This document shows positions 27,059 through 34,711 of a stretch of DNA of 38,664 bases, piece after piece. The DNA is from Ruminococcaceae bacterium UBA2656 (GTDB lineage Bacteria; Bacillota; Clostridia; Oscillospirales; Acutalibacteraceae): NCBI GenBank assembly GCA_002359465.1, contig DENA01000007.1, positions 31,825 to 70,488 of the forward strand, given 5' to 3'. The notes under the pieces were generated by a model that saw only the letters and a list, made by a program, of their open reading frames with translations, was not told the origin of the DNA and searched no databases. Numbering within the stretch: position 1 is the first letter of the stretch; each line of letters starts with the position of its first letter. The translations under genes were made by a program, and so were the position numbers.

Positions 27059-27799
27059 TTATTCTGCGGCTTCTGCTTCATTCATTTTTTCTTCTTCTGC
27101 GGCAGCAGCGCCCATCTGGCCTTCCTTGCCTTCGACGATTGCGTTTGCCATTGTTGCAGAAATTAACTTAACGGCGCGAATAGCGTCATCGTTGCCCGGA
27201 ATGACATAGTCGATTTCATCCGGGTCACAGTTGGTATCGACAATAGCAACAATCGGGATGCCGAGTTTCTTTGCTTCCGCTACGGCAATTCTCTCTTTGC
27301 GCGGGTCAACAATGAACAGCGCACCGGGGATTTGCTTCATGTCTTTAATACCGCCTAGGAACTTTTCAAGCTTCTCAATCTCCAAGCGAAGCTTAATGAC
27401 CTCTTTTTTCGGCAGAAGATCAAAAGTGCCGTCTTCTTCCATGTTCTTAAGCTGATTCAAACGGTCGATTCTGCGGCGGATAGTGCGGAAGTTGGTCAGC
27501 ATGCCGCCGAGCCAGCGTGCGTTTACAAAGTAAGCGCCTGCGCGCTCCGCTTCCTCTTTTACGGAATCCTGAGCCTGTTTTTTGGTTCCTACAAACAGCA
27601 CGGATTTGCCTTCAACAGAAAGGCTGCGTACAAAATTGTAAGCCTCTTCCAACTTTTTGACGGTTTTCTGCAGGTCGATGATGTAAATGCCGTTGCGTTC
27701 CGTAAAAATATACGGCGCCATTTTCGGGTTCCATCTTCTGGTCTGATGACCGAAGTGAACACCGGCCTCCAAAAGCTGTTTCATAGATACTACTGACAT
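27059..27799 (-). CDS. rpsB: 30S ribosomal protein S2
   Basis: S2 is a structural protein of the small ribosomal subunit. The 246-residue protein starts [19 protein letters not shown] and contains [24 protein letters not shown] and the C-terminal [14 protein letters not shown] plus [12 protein letters not shown]. The start at 27799 has AAGGAGG upstream. A longer open frame reaching 27874 would run through the structured leader and is rejected. The C terminus is rich in Ala and Glu. Confidence 0.98.
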   Translation of the reverse strand: MSVVSMKQLLEAGVHFGHQTRRWNPKMAPYIFTERNGIYIIDLQKTVKKLEEAYNFVRSLSVEGKSVLFVGTKKQAQDSVKEEAERAGAYFVNARWLGGMLTNFRTIRRRIDRLNQLKNMEEDGTFDLLPKKEVIKLRLEIEKLEKFLGGIKDMKQIPGALFIVDPRKERIAVAEAKKLGIPIVAIVDTNCDPDEIDYVIPGNDDAIRAVKLISATMANAIVEGKEGQMGAAAAEEEKMNEAEAAE

Positions 27800-27824
27800 A
27801 ATTTTTCCTCCTTGGTTTTTCCTC

Positions 27825-27884
27825 CGCTGTGTTTTAACAGACGCAACACCCGGTACCGGGCACCAAATCGTCATAACAACAGCG
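27825..27884 (-). promoter_or_regulatory. Structured 5' leader of rpsB
   Basis: The leader between promoter and rpsB can fold into nested stems: CGCTGT with ACAGCG (outer, 27879-27884 with 27825-27830), GACG with CGTC (27869-27872 with 27840-27843), and CCCG with CGGG in the palindrome CCCGGTACCGGG (27849-27860). Autoregulation of rpsB-tsf by S2 is known in other bacteria, so this may be a ribosomal-protein leader. That role is inference; I do not recognise a named family. Confidence 0.5.
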
Positions 27885-27906
27885 TGTGTTTTTTATTGCG
27901 CGAATT

Positions 27907-27935
27907 ATTATATCATATAAAAATATATAATTCAA
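27907..27935 (-). promoter_or_regulatory. Strong SigA-type promoter of rpsB-tsf
   Basis: Minus strand TTGAAT (27930-27935), a 17-base A/T-only-but-one spacer and a perfect TATAAT (27907-27912). The predicted start point is near 27900, just before the structured leader. Confidence 0.8.
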
Positions 27936-27942
27936 GCCCTTT

Positions 27943-28236
27943 TCAGCCGTTGCCAAAGAATCCGCCAAATCCGCGCGCTCTTTTTTTCGTCCGACAATAG
28001 TTATTATAGCATACCAAAATAGTATCGTCACCTATTACCTGAATATCCTGCCATTTAATAATAATATCGTCTTCCCTGCCGAACAGTCCAAAGCAGCGCA
28101 GGCGGCCGTAAATTACAATTGCAATCACCCTGGCATCCGTGGTATCGATCTCCACATCACAAACACATCCTATCCGCGTCCCGTCCTTGACGTTGATTAC
28201 TTCTTTATGGCGCATATCAATAATTCTGCAATTCAC
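27943..28236 (-). CDS. YlmC/YmxH-family PRC-barrel-type sporulation protein
   Basis: A 97-residue protein of the YlmC/YmxH type. Relatives are small PRC-barrel-like proteins common in endospore formers, and their biochemical role is not established. The family pattern is visible in the early RHKEVINVKDGTRIGCVCDVEI, then GRLRCFGLFGREDDIIIKW and VIGDDTILV, with a basic, Gly-rich tail. The start is GTG at 28236, with GGGGAGGTGG upstream. It diverges from ppa and lies just upstream of the rpsB promoter. Confidence 0.88.
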   Translation of the reverse strand: MNCRIIDMRHKEVINVKDGTRIGCVCDVEIDTTDARVIAIVIYGRLRCFGLFGREDDIIIKWQDIQVIGDDTILVCYNNYCRTKKRARGFGGFFGNG

Positions 28237-28288
28237 GCTTCCACCTCCCCTACAGATATATGCCGAACTTTGTTATATAATTAATTAA

Positions 28289-28317
28289 TTGATTAATCTA
28301 AAATAAAATGGTATAAT
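28289..28317 (+). promoter_or_regulatory. SigA-type promoter of ppa
   Basis: TTGATT (28289-28294), a 17-base spacer and a perfect TATAAT (28312-28317), followed by the AGGAGG ribosome binding site of ppa at about 28335-28340. Confidence 0.75.
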
Positions 28318-28345
28318 TATCCGAGAAAAAAATCAGGAGGCTAAT

Positions 28346-28876
28346 ATGAATATTTGGCATGATATCTCACCCAAAAGGATTAAATCAGAAGACTTTTGTT
28401 CTGTTATAGAAATACCAAAAGGCTGTAAAATCAAGTATGAGCTCGACAAGGAAACCGGTCTGCTTATCATGGACAGAATTCTTTACACTTCCACCCATTA
28501 TCCTGCCAACTACGGCTTTATTCCCCGTACTTACGCCAGTGACAATGATCCGCTGGATGTACTTGTCCTCTGTTCCGAGGATATCCGCCCGCTTTCCCTT
28601 GTACGGTGCTATGCAATCGGTGTGATTATTATGGTGGACAACGGGATGAAGGATGAAAAAATCATTGCTATTCCATTTAATGACCCGACTTATAACAGTT
28701 ACCGTGATATTAAGGAGTTGCCAAAGCATATTTTTGACGAGATGTCTCATTTTTTCTCGGTTTACAAACAGCTTGAGGGAAAAGTCACGGCCATTGACGA
28801 AGTCAAAGGACCTGCGGACGCAAAAGAGATTATCCAAAATTCCATTGATAACTATGTTGATAAATTCTGCAAATAA
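28346..28876 (+). CDS. ppa: Inorganic pyrophosphatase, family I
   Basis: A soluble family I pyrophosphatase that hydrolyses PPi to phosphate and pulls biosynthetic reactions forward. The 176-residue protein has EIPKGCKIKYELDKETGLL, the substrate-site YPANYGFIP, and the metal-binding Asp motif DNDPLDVLVL. The usual KxWxDA-type later region is diverged (KDEKIIAIPFNDP). The ATG at 28346 follows AGGAGG. It is a single-gene unit with its own promoter and terminator. Confidence 0.95.
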   Translation: MNIWHDISPKRIKSEDFCSVIEIPKGCKIKYELDKETGLLIMDRILYTSTHYPANYGFIPRTYASDNDPLDVLVLCSEDIRPLSLVRCYAIGVIIMVDNGMKDEKIIAIPFNDPTYNSYRDIKELPKHIFDEMSHFFSVYKQLEGKVTAIDEVKGPADAKEIIQNSIDNYVDKFCK

Positions 28877-28898
28877 TAATGAAATAATGATTAACCCC

Positions 28899-28931
28899 AA
28901 AATCCCCTGTGAAAAACACAGGGGATTTTTT
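28899..28931. terminator. Strong terminator after ppa, shared with the GT39 gene
   Basis: AAATCCCCTGTG pairs with CACAGGGGATTT around an A-rich loop, followed by seven T on the plus strand. On the minus strand the trailing T run is shorter (four), so it may also serve the convergent GT39 gene less efficiently. Confidence 0.9.
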
Positions 28932-28951
28932 TGGAGCCACTGTTCAGCACG

Positions 28952-30985
28952 CTATGATTGAAACAAATACAGCGCGCCGTTCTGTCCGCCCATCTGACCG
29001 ACATCACTCGTTTTGGAGCTGTACTCGCTCGAATCGACTAAGACCGCATTTTCTTTTACATAAGTTTCAATTTCGGAGCTGCCCGAACCGTTTTGCGACG
29101 AAAGAAGGAAATAAGTAATTTTCCCCTGGGCAACAAGGGTTTTCAGTTTATCGATCGTCAGCGAGTTGTCCGAACCCAAGAAACCGCCGTAGGCATAACA
29201 GGGAAGCCCGGTGTCGATGATAAACTGCGCCACACTGCTGGAGCGCTGTGAAGTTACAAGGAAACTGCCTTGCTTATAATTTTTCACTAAATAGGTTTCC
29301 AGCATGGACGTCTGGGAACTGCCGCCTCCCGACGGCATACCGGTCCTGTTCCCCTGTCCGCCGCTCTTCACCAGCTCCGGTCCGGCGTAAGGCATTGTTG
29401 CGTTAGGTACGCTTATGATCGGCGTAAGAGCCCAGTAAAAAGGAGCAGCCAGTGCGGACAGGACAAGCGCCGCTGTTGAAACTGCCAAGATGACGCGCTT
29501 ACGTTTTACAAAATAAACTGCAAACAGAAGGATTCCAACTCCTGCCGCTCCAAGCATCACAGGGAGCAGCCATGCTTTCAATTGCGAATATCTTAAAACA
29601 CAGACCGCCTGCACCGTCAGGTTTCCAAGGAAAGCAGACAGCAGAAGCGCGGGACGCAGATATTCAGCCTTTTTCTCTTCTCTATTTTTAAAACCGCTGT
29701 AAATCGCAGTGATGCCGATACCGCTCAGCACAGCGATGGCCGGCGCCATCATGCAGAGGTAATACCGGTGGTAAAAACCTGCAAAGCTGAAAAATACCGC
29801 CATGGTGATCAGCCAGAGCGACCAAAAGCCAAAAGCTCCCTGACGAACATTTTTATTGCGAAAGTTCCATTTTTTAACACATAACAGCATACTGCATATT
29901 GCGAAAAGAAGGAACCATGAACCCTGCCCATACAAATTCGACGTCCACAGACGAAGCGGTGACGCGCTGCCGATTTCAGAGCCTCCACCGCCGCCGTTCA
30001 TGCCCATACCGCGCCCGTCATCCTGCCGGTTCCCGCGGCCATCCGTGCCCGGCGCCGCCTGTCCGTATCCTCCTGGATTACCGTCCGGCGGCGTACCGCC
30101 TCCGCCATCATTCCTCTGTGATGCTGTACCGGATGCGTCCCTGTTAAAAGAGCGCGCCGTACCGCCGCCAATTCCGCCCATGCTTTGGCCGAACAGTCTC
30201 TCCGTACCGTTATGGCCCACAATCAGCTCCAGTATCGAGTTGTTGCCGGTACTGTCTACATAGGGGCGGCTTTCGGCGGGATACAGCTCAACAGCAAGCA
30301 CCCATGCGAAAGAAACGCCGAGTACGATAACCATGCTCAGAATTCCCGCAAGGAAACGCCTGCCGAGTTTTTCCTTTGCAAACAGCAGATAGGTCAAAGC
30401 CATCGCGGGCAAAATCATGTATGCCTGCAGCATCTTAATATTGAATCCCAAGCCTAAAAATACCGCGGCCCAGAATAAGTATCTCCATTTTCCGCTGTCA
30501 ATGGAACGGAAGAGAAACCACACGGCTGCAAGCAACACAAAAATAAGCTGCATATCAATCGTATTATTTCGTGATACAACAACCACCACCGGCGTGACGG
30601 CGAAAATCAGGGAGGAAATCAGCCCGGCCGGCCGCCCAAAATGCTTCGCGGTTAAAATGTAAATCATCACGGTGGAAACTGCCCCCGCCAAGGCCTGCGG
30701 CAGAAGCATGGCCCAGCCGTGATAACCGAAAATAAGTACGGAAATCGCCTGCATCCACAAGCCAAGCGGGGGCTTGTCAACGGAAACCATTCCGGCGGGG
30801 TCAAATGATACAAAAAAGAAGTTCTTAAAGCTCAGCGTCATGCTCTTAACACACGCCGCGTAATATTCATTTCCGGTACCGTTATTTGAAATGACATAAA
30901 AGTTCAGGGTGAAAGACAGTGCCGCAATCAGTCCCAGAACAAGGATATGGGGATTTTTCTTGAATTTCGCAATTATTTGCTGCAT
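28952..30985 (-). CDS. GT39/YkcB-like membrane glycosyltransferase
   Basis: A 677-residue integral membrane protein with a GT39/PMT-type N-terminal half. A first hydrophobic segment (13-33) is followed by an outer loop with GTGNEYYAACVKSM, where an acidic residue is expected to be catalytic, then FDPAGMVSVDKPPLG and several further membrane segments. Residues 269-340 form a Gly/Asn/Pro-rich low-complexity loop. More membrane segments and a soluble C-terminal domain (from about 560) follow, as in YkcA/YkcB-like putative mannosyltransferases. Donor and acceptor are unknown; a polyprenyl-phosphate sugar donor is the family norm. The ATG at 30985 follows GGAGG. Confidence 0.85.
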   Translation of the reverse strand: MQQIIAKFKKNPHILVLGLIAALSFTLNFYVISNNGTGNEYYAACVKSMTLSFKNFFFVSFDPAGMVSVDKPPLGLWMQAISVLIFGYHGWAMLLPQALAGAVSTVMIYILTAKHFGRPAGLISSLIFAVTPVVVVVSRNNTIDMQLIFVLLAAVWFLFRSIDSGKWRYLFWAAVFLGLGFNIKMLQAYMILPAMALTYLLFAKEKLGRRFLAGILSMVIVLGVSFAWVLAVELYPAESRPYVDSTGNNSILELIVGHNGTERLFGQSMGGIGGGTARSFNRDASGTASQRNDGGGGTPPDGNPGGYGQAAPGTDGRGNRQDDGRGMGMNGGGGGSEIGSASPLRLWTSNLYGQGSWFLLFAICSMLLCVKKWNFRNKNVRQGAFGFWSLWLITMAVFFSFAGFYHRYYLCMMAPAIAVLSGIGITAIYSGFKNREEKKAEYLRPALLLSAFLGNLTVQAVCVLRYSQLKAWLLPVMLGAAGVGILLFAVYFVKRKRVILAVSTAALVLSALAAPFYWALTPIISVPNATMPYAGPELVKSGGQGNRTGMPSGGGSSQTSMLETYLVKNYKQGSFLVTSQRSSSVAQFIIDTGLPCYAYGGFLGSDNSLTIDKLKTLVAQGKITYFLLSSQNGSGSSEIETYVKENAVLVDSSEYSSKTSDVGQMGGQNGALYLFQS

Positions 30986-31075
30986 AGAATATCCTCCGAT
31001 TTTGTCGTGAATCTATTACAGCGCTCAGTATAATTGCTTATTGTGAAGGTGACGTGACGGGTAAGTAAACAACAG

Positions 31076-31846
31076 CTAAATATCTTTCTTAATCTTATCA
31101 AGCGCGGCCTTTTCAAGCCTTGAAACCTGTGCTTGACTGATTCCGATCTCTGAAGCAACCTCCATCTGCGTCTTCCCCTGGAAGAAGCGCATGGATAGGA
31201 TTCTCTTTTCCCTGCTGTTCAAATCTCGGATTGCTTCTTTCAACGCAATTTCATCCAGCCAGTTAGAATCGTCGTTGTTATCGCCTACCTGATCCATCAC
31301 ATAAATGGTATCGCCTCCGTCTGAAAAAACCGGTTCAAAGAGTGAAACCGGTTCAACGATGGATTCAAGCGCAAGGACCACATCCTCACGCGGGAGGTTC
31401 AGTTCTTTTGCAATTTCTTCAATGGTTGGCTCGCGGTTGTTTTCAGCCGTCATCTTTTCTTTCGCCTGCATGGCTTTGTACGCGGTGTCGCGTAGCGACC
31501 GGCTGACGCGTATAGAATTGTTATCTCTCAGGTAACGCCGTATTTCTCCAATAATCATGGGCACCCCATAGGTGCTGAAACGAACGCCCTGACTGATATC
31601 AAAATGATCTATGGCTTTAATTAGGCCGATGCATCCCACCTGAAAAAGGTCGTCAAGATTTTCCCCGCGGTTTGTAAACCGCTGAATAACACTCAAAACA
31701 AGGCGCAGATTCCCGTTAATGAGTTCATCGCGTGCTTTGAGGTCTCCTTCCTTCACCCGGCGCAGCAGCTGCATCTTTTCCTTTTCGGTAAGTACTTTTA
31801 ATTTCGAAGTGTTGACCCCGCAGATTTCGACTTTATTGTACTGCAT
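31076..31846 (-). CDS. sigG: RNA polymerase sporulation sigma factor SigG
   Basis: SigG directs late forespore transcription after engulfment. The 256-residue protein matches SigG closely from its N terminus (NKVEICGVNTSKLKVL) through region 2 (NLRLVLSVIQRFTNRGE, DDLFQVGCIGLIKAID), the RFSTYGVPMIIGEIRRYLRDN stretch (region 2.4), and region 4 (KTQMEVASEIGISQAQVSRLEKAAL). The ATG at 31846 has GAGGG upstream. In B. subtilis it directly follows sigE; here it is separated from sigE by a divergent two-gene insert and has its own promoter. Confidence 0.96.
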   Translation of the reverse strand: MQYNKVEICGVNTSKLKVLTEKEKMQLLRRVKEGDLKARDELINGNLRLVLSVIQRFTNRGENLDDLFQVGCIGLIKAIDHFDISQGVRFSTYGVPMIIGEIRRYLRDNNSIRVSRSLRDTAYKAMQAKEKMTAENNREPTIEEIAKELNLPREDVVLALESIVEPVSLFEPVFSDGGDTIYVMDQVGDNNDDSNWLDEIALKEAIRDLNSREKRILSMRFFQGKTQMEVASEIGISQAQVSRLEKAALDKIKKDI

Positions 31847-31880
31847 GCCGTTCCCTCATTTCCATGGAATAACTTACTAC

Positions 31881-31910
31881 CATTATTACCATGGCCGGGG
31901 TGATTCATGC
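31881..31910 (-). promoter_or_regulatory. SigF-like forespore promoter of sigG
   Basis: Minus strand GCATG (31906-31910), a 15-base spacer and GGTAATAATG (31881-31890). The -10 fits the SigF pattern GGnrAnAhTr as I recall it, and the -35 fits GYATR. The -10 lies about 35 bases from the sigG start. In B. subtilis sigG is transcribed by SigF, so the assignment is consistent. Confidence 0.65.
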
Positions 31911-32025
31911 GATGTAATCAGTAAAAATATTAAAGGAAACAGAATTACTTTTTTATCATAATGTCGTATAATACTATAATAAAAATAAAATCATTATCCC
32001 CTATAGCAATCTAATCAATCAGGTT

Positions 32026-32060
32026 GGTAGTCTCCCTTGCTTTCGGCGGTGGAATCTACC
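32026..32060 (+). other. Hairpin in the sigG-cca intergenic region
   Basis: In the 283-base gap between the divergent sigG and cca starts, GGTAG (32026-32030) pairs with CTACC (32056-32060), and an inner CCCTTGC pairs mostly with GCGGTGG around a TTTCG loop. Two TATAAT sequences lie upstream on the plus strand (31967-31972, 31975-31980), without strong -35 elements. The hairpin would be in the cca leader. I do not recognise a known riboswitch or small RNA; there is no T run after it. Confidence 0.4.
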
Positions 32061-32129
32061 CGTAAAATCTTAGTTATCCGGAAAATTTTGATAAAGAAAA
32101 ACAGAAAAAATAACAAGTGAGGCGCAAAT

Positions 32130-33377
32130 ATGCAGATTCACATACCGCCGCAGGTTGAGGCAGTCCTTCAAAAGCTGGACGTTTCCGGTCATGAAGCGTA
32201 TGTCGTCGGCGGCTGCGTACGGGATACTATTCTCGGTATGGAGCCAAACGACTGGGATGTGACGACATCCGCTCTTCCCAATGAGATAGAACTTGCCTTG
32301 AACGGCTATCAATGTATAAAAACCGGTATTCAGCACGGAACCCTTACGGTGCTGACCGATTACATGCCTGTTGAGGTAACCTCTTACCGGATAGACGGCC
32401 GGTATTCCGACAACCGGCATCCGGACAGCGTGCGGTTTACAAATAGCTTAAAAGAAGACCTGTCACGCAGGGATTTTACTGTCAACGCGCTCGCCTACAA
32501 TCATGCCGAAGGAATTATTGACTGCTTTGGAGGCATTGAAGACCTGAAAAACCGAACAATCCGATGCGTAGGGGTTCCTGACCTTCGTTTTCAGGAAGAC
32601 GGGCTGAGAATTTTACGGGCTCTGCGTTTTTCCGCTGTCCTTGATTTTACGATTGAGCAGGGCACCTCGTCCGGCATATTAAAAAACTGCGCTTTGCTGC
32701 GGAATATTGCGCGTGAGCGAATCAATTCCGAATTCACAAAGCTTCTCTGCGGCAATGCGGAGGGGATTTTAAGAAAGTACCGTCCCGTATTTGAGCAGTT
32801 TATACCGGAAATCAGATTCATAACCGATGCCGGTGTCTGGGAGCATACGATGAGTACAGTTACCGCCGTCAAGGCAGATCCGGTTCTTCGGCTCACGATG
32901 CTTTTACGCAGCCAAAGCGCGGAAACAGCCGGAGAAATCCTGCGCAGGCTCCGGTATGACAGCGGCATGATCAATACAGTTGTACGGCTGGTGGAATTGC
33001 AGCAACTTCCGCTTCCCGCAAACGAAAAAGCCCTGCTGAGACTCCTGAACCAATACGGTGAAAAGACGCTGCGGTGCCTGTTCAAAATGAAGGCCGCGGA
33101 CAGGAAGGCGCAGGACCCGGCCGTCACCGGTGAACCGGAAAAGCTGAAGGCGGCGGAGGCCATGCTGGAAAACGTTCTCACACGAGGGCTTTGCTTCTCT
33201 CTGAAAGATCTGCAACTGAAAGGTTCGGATTTATTGTCGCTTGGAATCCCGCAGGGTGCCGAAATCGGCAGGCTGCTTTCTTTCCTTTTAGACGCGGTGA
33301 TGGACGGAAAATGCCCTAACCAGCACGACAGCCTGATCAAATATGTACGCAGTATAAAGGACAAATACCATGATTGA
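32130..33377 (+). CDS. cca: CCA-adding tRNA nucleotidyltransferase
   Basis: Adds or repairs the 3' CCA of tRNA. The 415-residue class II nucleotidyltransferase has the head-domain motifs YVVGGCVRDTILG and NDWDVTTSA (catalytic Asp pair), RRDFTVNALAY, and EDGLRILRALRFSA. The middle region resembles the HD-domain type (AGVWEHTMSTV, DPVLRLTMLL), but the expected HDIGKP and following His segment are missing and the sequence resumes at GEILRRLRYDS. The HD phosphohydrolase site is therefore probably lost, while CCA addition should be intact. The ATG at 32130 follows GAGGCG. It overlaps the next gene by eight bases. Confidence 0.92.
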   Translation: MQIHIPPQVEAVLQKLDVSGHEAYVVGGCVRDTILGMEPNDWDVTTSALPNEIELALNGYQCIKTGIQHGTLTVLTDYMPVEVTSYRIDGRYSDNRHPDSVRFTNSLKEDLSRRDFTVNALAYNHAEGIIDCFGGIEDLKNRTIRCVGVPDLRFQEDGLRILRALRFSAVLDFTIEQGTSSGILKNCALLRNIARERINSEFTKLLCGNAEGILRKYRPVFEQFIPEIRFITDAGVWEHTMSTVTAVKADPVLRLTMLLRSQSAETAGEILRRLRYDSGMINTVVRLVELQQLPLPANEKALLRLLNQYGEKTLRCLFKMKAADRKAQDPAVTGEPEKLKAAEAMLENVLTRGLCFSLKDLQLKGSDLLSLGIPQGAEIGRLLSFLLDAVMDGKCPNQHDSLIKYVRSIKDKYHD

Positions 33378-33873
33378 AACGATTGAACATACTTTTGAAC
33401 CTGTCTGCGACCGGAACTCAAGAATACTGATTTTAGGTACGATGCCTTCCCCAAAATCGCGCGAATACGGATTTTACTACTCTCATCCGCAAAACCGTTT
33501 CTGGAAAATCGTATCGGATCTATACGGTCAAAAGCTGCCGGAAGGCAACATTGAAAAAACGGAATTTTTGCTGAGAAACCGTATTGCGCTCTGGGACATC
33601 TTAAAAAGCTGCAGTATTTCTGGAGCAGACGACAGCAGTATACGAAACCCTGTTGCCAACGATATCGGCGGTTTATTAAAAAAGACAAATATTCGGGCCG
33701 TTTTTACGACCGGAACAAAGGCAGCCGCTCTCTACCGGCGGCTCTGTGAAAAAGACACCGGAGTTCCCGCCATCGCGCTACCGTCAACCAGCCCCGCAAA
33801 CTGTCGACATTACGATTATGATAGTCTGAAAGCAGCTTACAGCACTATCCTGCAATATATGGAACAATCATGA
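33370..33873 (+). CDS. DNA-deoxyinosine (hypoxanthine) glycosylase, UDG superfamily
   Basis: A 167-residue protein of the uracil-DNA glycosylase superfamily, closest to the hypoxanthine-DNA glycosylase type. It would remove deaminated bases from DNA. The motif-1 region is ILILGTMPSPKSREYGFYY and the C-terminal motif is LPSTSPANCRHYD; HPQNRFWKIV lies between. Its ATG overlaps the cca stop (ATGATTGA), so the two are coupled in one unit. Assignment to the superfamily is firm; the preferred base is inferred. Confidence 0.85.
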   Translation: MIETIEHTFEPVCDRNSRILILGTMPSPKSREYGFYYSHPQNRFWKIVSDLYGQKLPEGNIEKTEFLLRNRIALWDILKSCSISGADDSSIRNPVANDIGGLLKKTNIRAVFTTGTKAAALYRRLCEKDTGVPAIALPSTSPANCRHYDYDSLKAAYSTILQYMEQS

Positions 33874-33890
33874 ATGCGGAGAGAAAATCA

Positions 33891-33926
33891 AGGAAAGGCG
33901 GACATCCCGTGATGTCCGCCTTTCCT
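33891..33926. terminator. Bidirectional hairpin between the glycosylase gene and sigE
   Basis: AGGAAAGGCGGACATC pairs perfectly with GATGTCCGCCTTTCCT around a four-base loop. The right arm ends at the first base of the sigE stop codon (TGA on the minus strand). The T runs are short on both sides, so termination may rely on the very stable 16-base-pair stem. Confidence 0.75.
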
Positions 33927-34648
33927 CAGCTTACGCGTTCCAAATCCTTTTTTAACCTTTCAATAATCCGTTTCTCGAGACGCGATATGTAGGACTGCGA
34001 AATGCCGAGCGTATCGGCCACTTCCTTCTGCGTATGTTCTTTGGTGTTATTTAGGCCGAAACGAAGCTGCATGATTTCCCGCTCGCGCGGAGCAAGGTGC
34101 GACACGGCGGTCAGTAAAAGATTCCGCTCTACTTCCTGTTCAATATTACGGTTTACGGTATCCTGGTCGCTGCCTAAAATGTCGGAAAGCAAAAGCTCGT
34201 TTCCGTCCCAGTCCACGTTTAACGGATCATCAATGGATACTTCATTTTTTAACTGGGAACTCTTTCTCAGATACATCAGAATTTCATTTTCAATGCAGCG
34301 CGAAGCATAGGTTGCGAGTTTGATGTTGCGCTCAGGACAGAAGGTATTTACCGCTTTAATCAATCCAATCGTACCGATTGAGATTAAGTCCTCCACCCCT
34401 GCGCTGTTTGATTCGAATTTTTTGGCAATATACACAACAAGCCTGAGGTTGTGGGTGATGAGCGGTTCACGCGCATTGGGAACATCATTCATAATGTTCA
34501 GCATCACCTTTTCCTCTTCCTTCTTAGTCAGCGGCGGAGGAAGAGTTTCAGGCCCGTTAATATAATGTATTTGCCCGTTTAGACCGAATCGCAGCCATAA
34601 TAATGACAGCTTATTTCCCAGTTCCCTTATCAGCTTATTCATTCCCAT
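33926..34648 (-). CDS. sigE: RNA polymerase sporulation sigma factor SigE (pro-form)
   Basis: SigE is the first mother-cell sigma factor, made as an inactive precursor. From the ATG at 34648 the protein has 240 residues. The N-terminal pro-sequence is followed by [16 protein letters not shown]; by alignment with B. subtilis, cleavage by SpoIIGA would fall near His28/Tyr29. Region 2 is intact ([49 protein letters not shown]), as is region 4 ([23 protein letters not shown]). A longer in-frame start at 34687 and an ATG two codons downstream are alternatives; the ribosome binding site AAGGGAAAGAG does not settle it. It follows spoIIGA closely. Confidence 0.95.
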   Translation of the reverse strand: MGMNKLIRELGNKLSLLWLRFGLNGQIHYINGPETLPPPLTKKEEEKVMLNIMNDVPNAREPLITHNLRLVVYIAKKFESNSAGVEDLISIGTIGLIKAVNTFCPERNIKLATYASRCIENEILMYLRKSSQLKNEVSIDDPLNVDWDGNELLLSDILGSDQDTVNRNIEQEVERNLLLTAVSHLAPREREIMQLRFGLNNTKEHTQKEVADTLGISQSYISRLEKRIIERLKKDLERVS

Positions 34649-34711
34649 TTTCACTCTTTCCCTTTTGCCGCTGCCGCCGCGGCTCAAAATTTCGCCCGCC
34701 TACGGCCAAAT

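Noticed and set aside
27800..27874. N-terminal extension of rpsB to an ATG at 27874
   Set aside because: It would translate the structured leader, has no family match, and the ATG at 27799 has AAGGAGG at the right distance.
32026..32060. Purine-riboswitch-like CTACC/GGTAG hairpin
   Set aside because: The order of conserved elements, loop sequences and overall length do not match the purine aptamer, and cca is not a purine gene.
32591..33688. A 365-codon minus-strand open frame opposite cca and the glycosylase gene
   Set aside because: It spans two well-supported plus-strand genes, is rich in Ser and Arg as antisense frames are, and shows no family motif.
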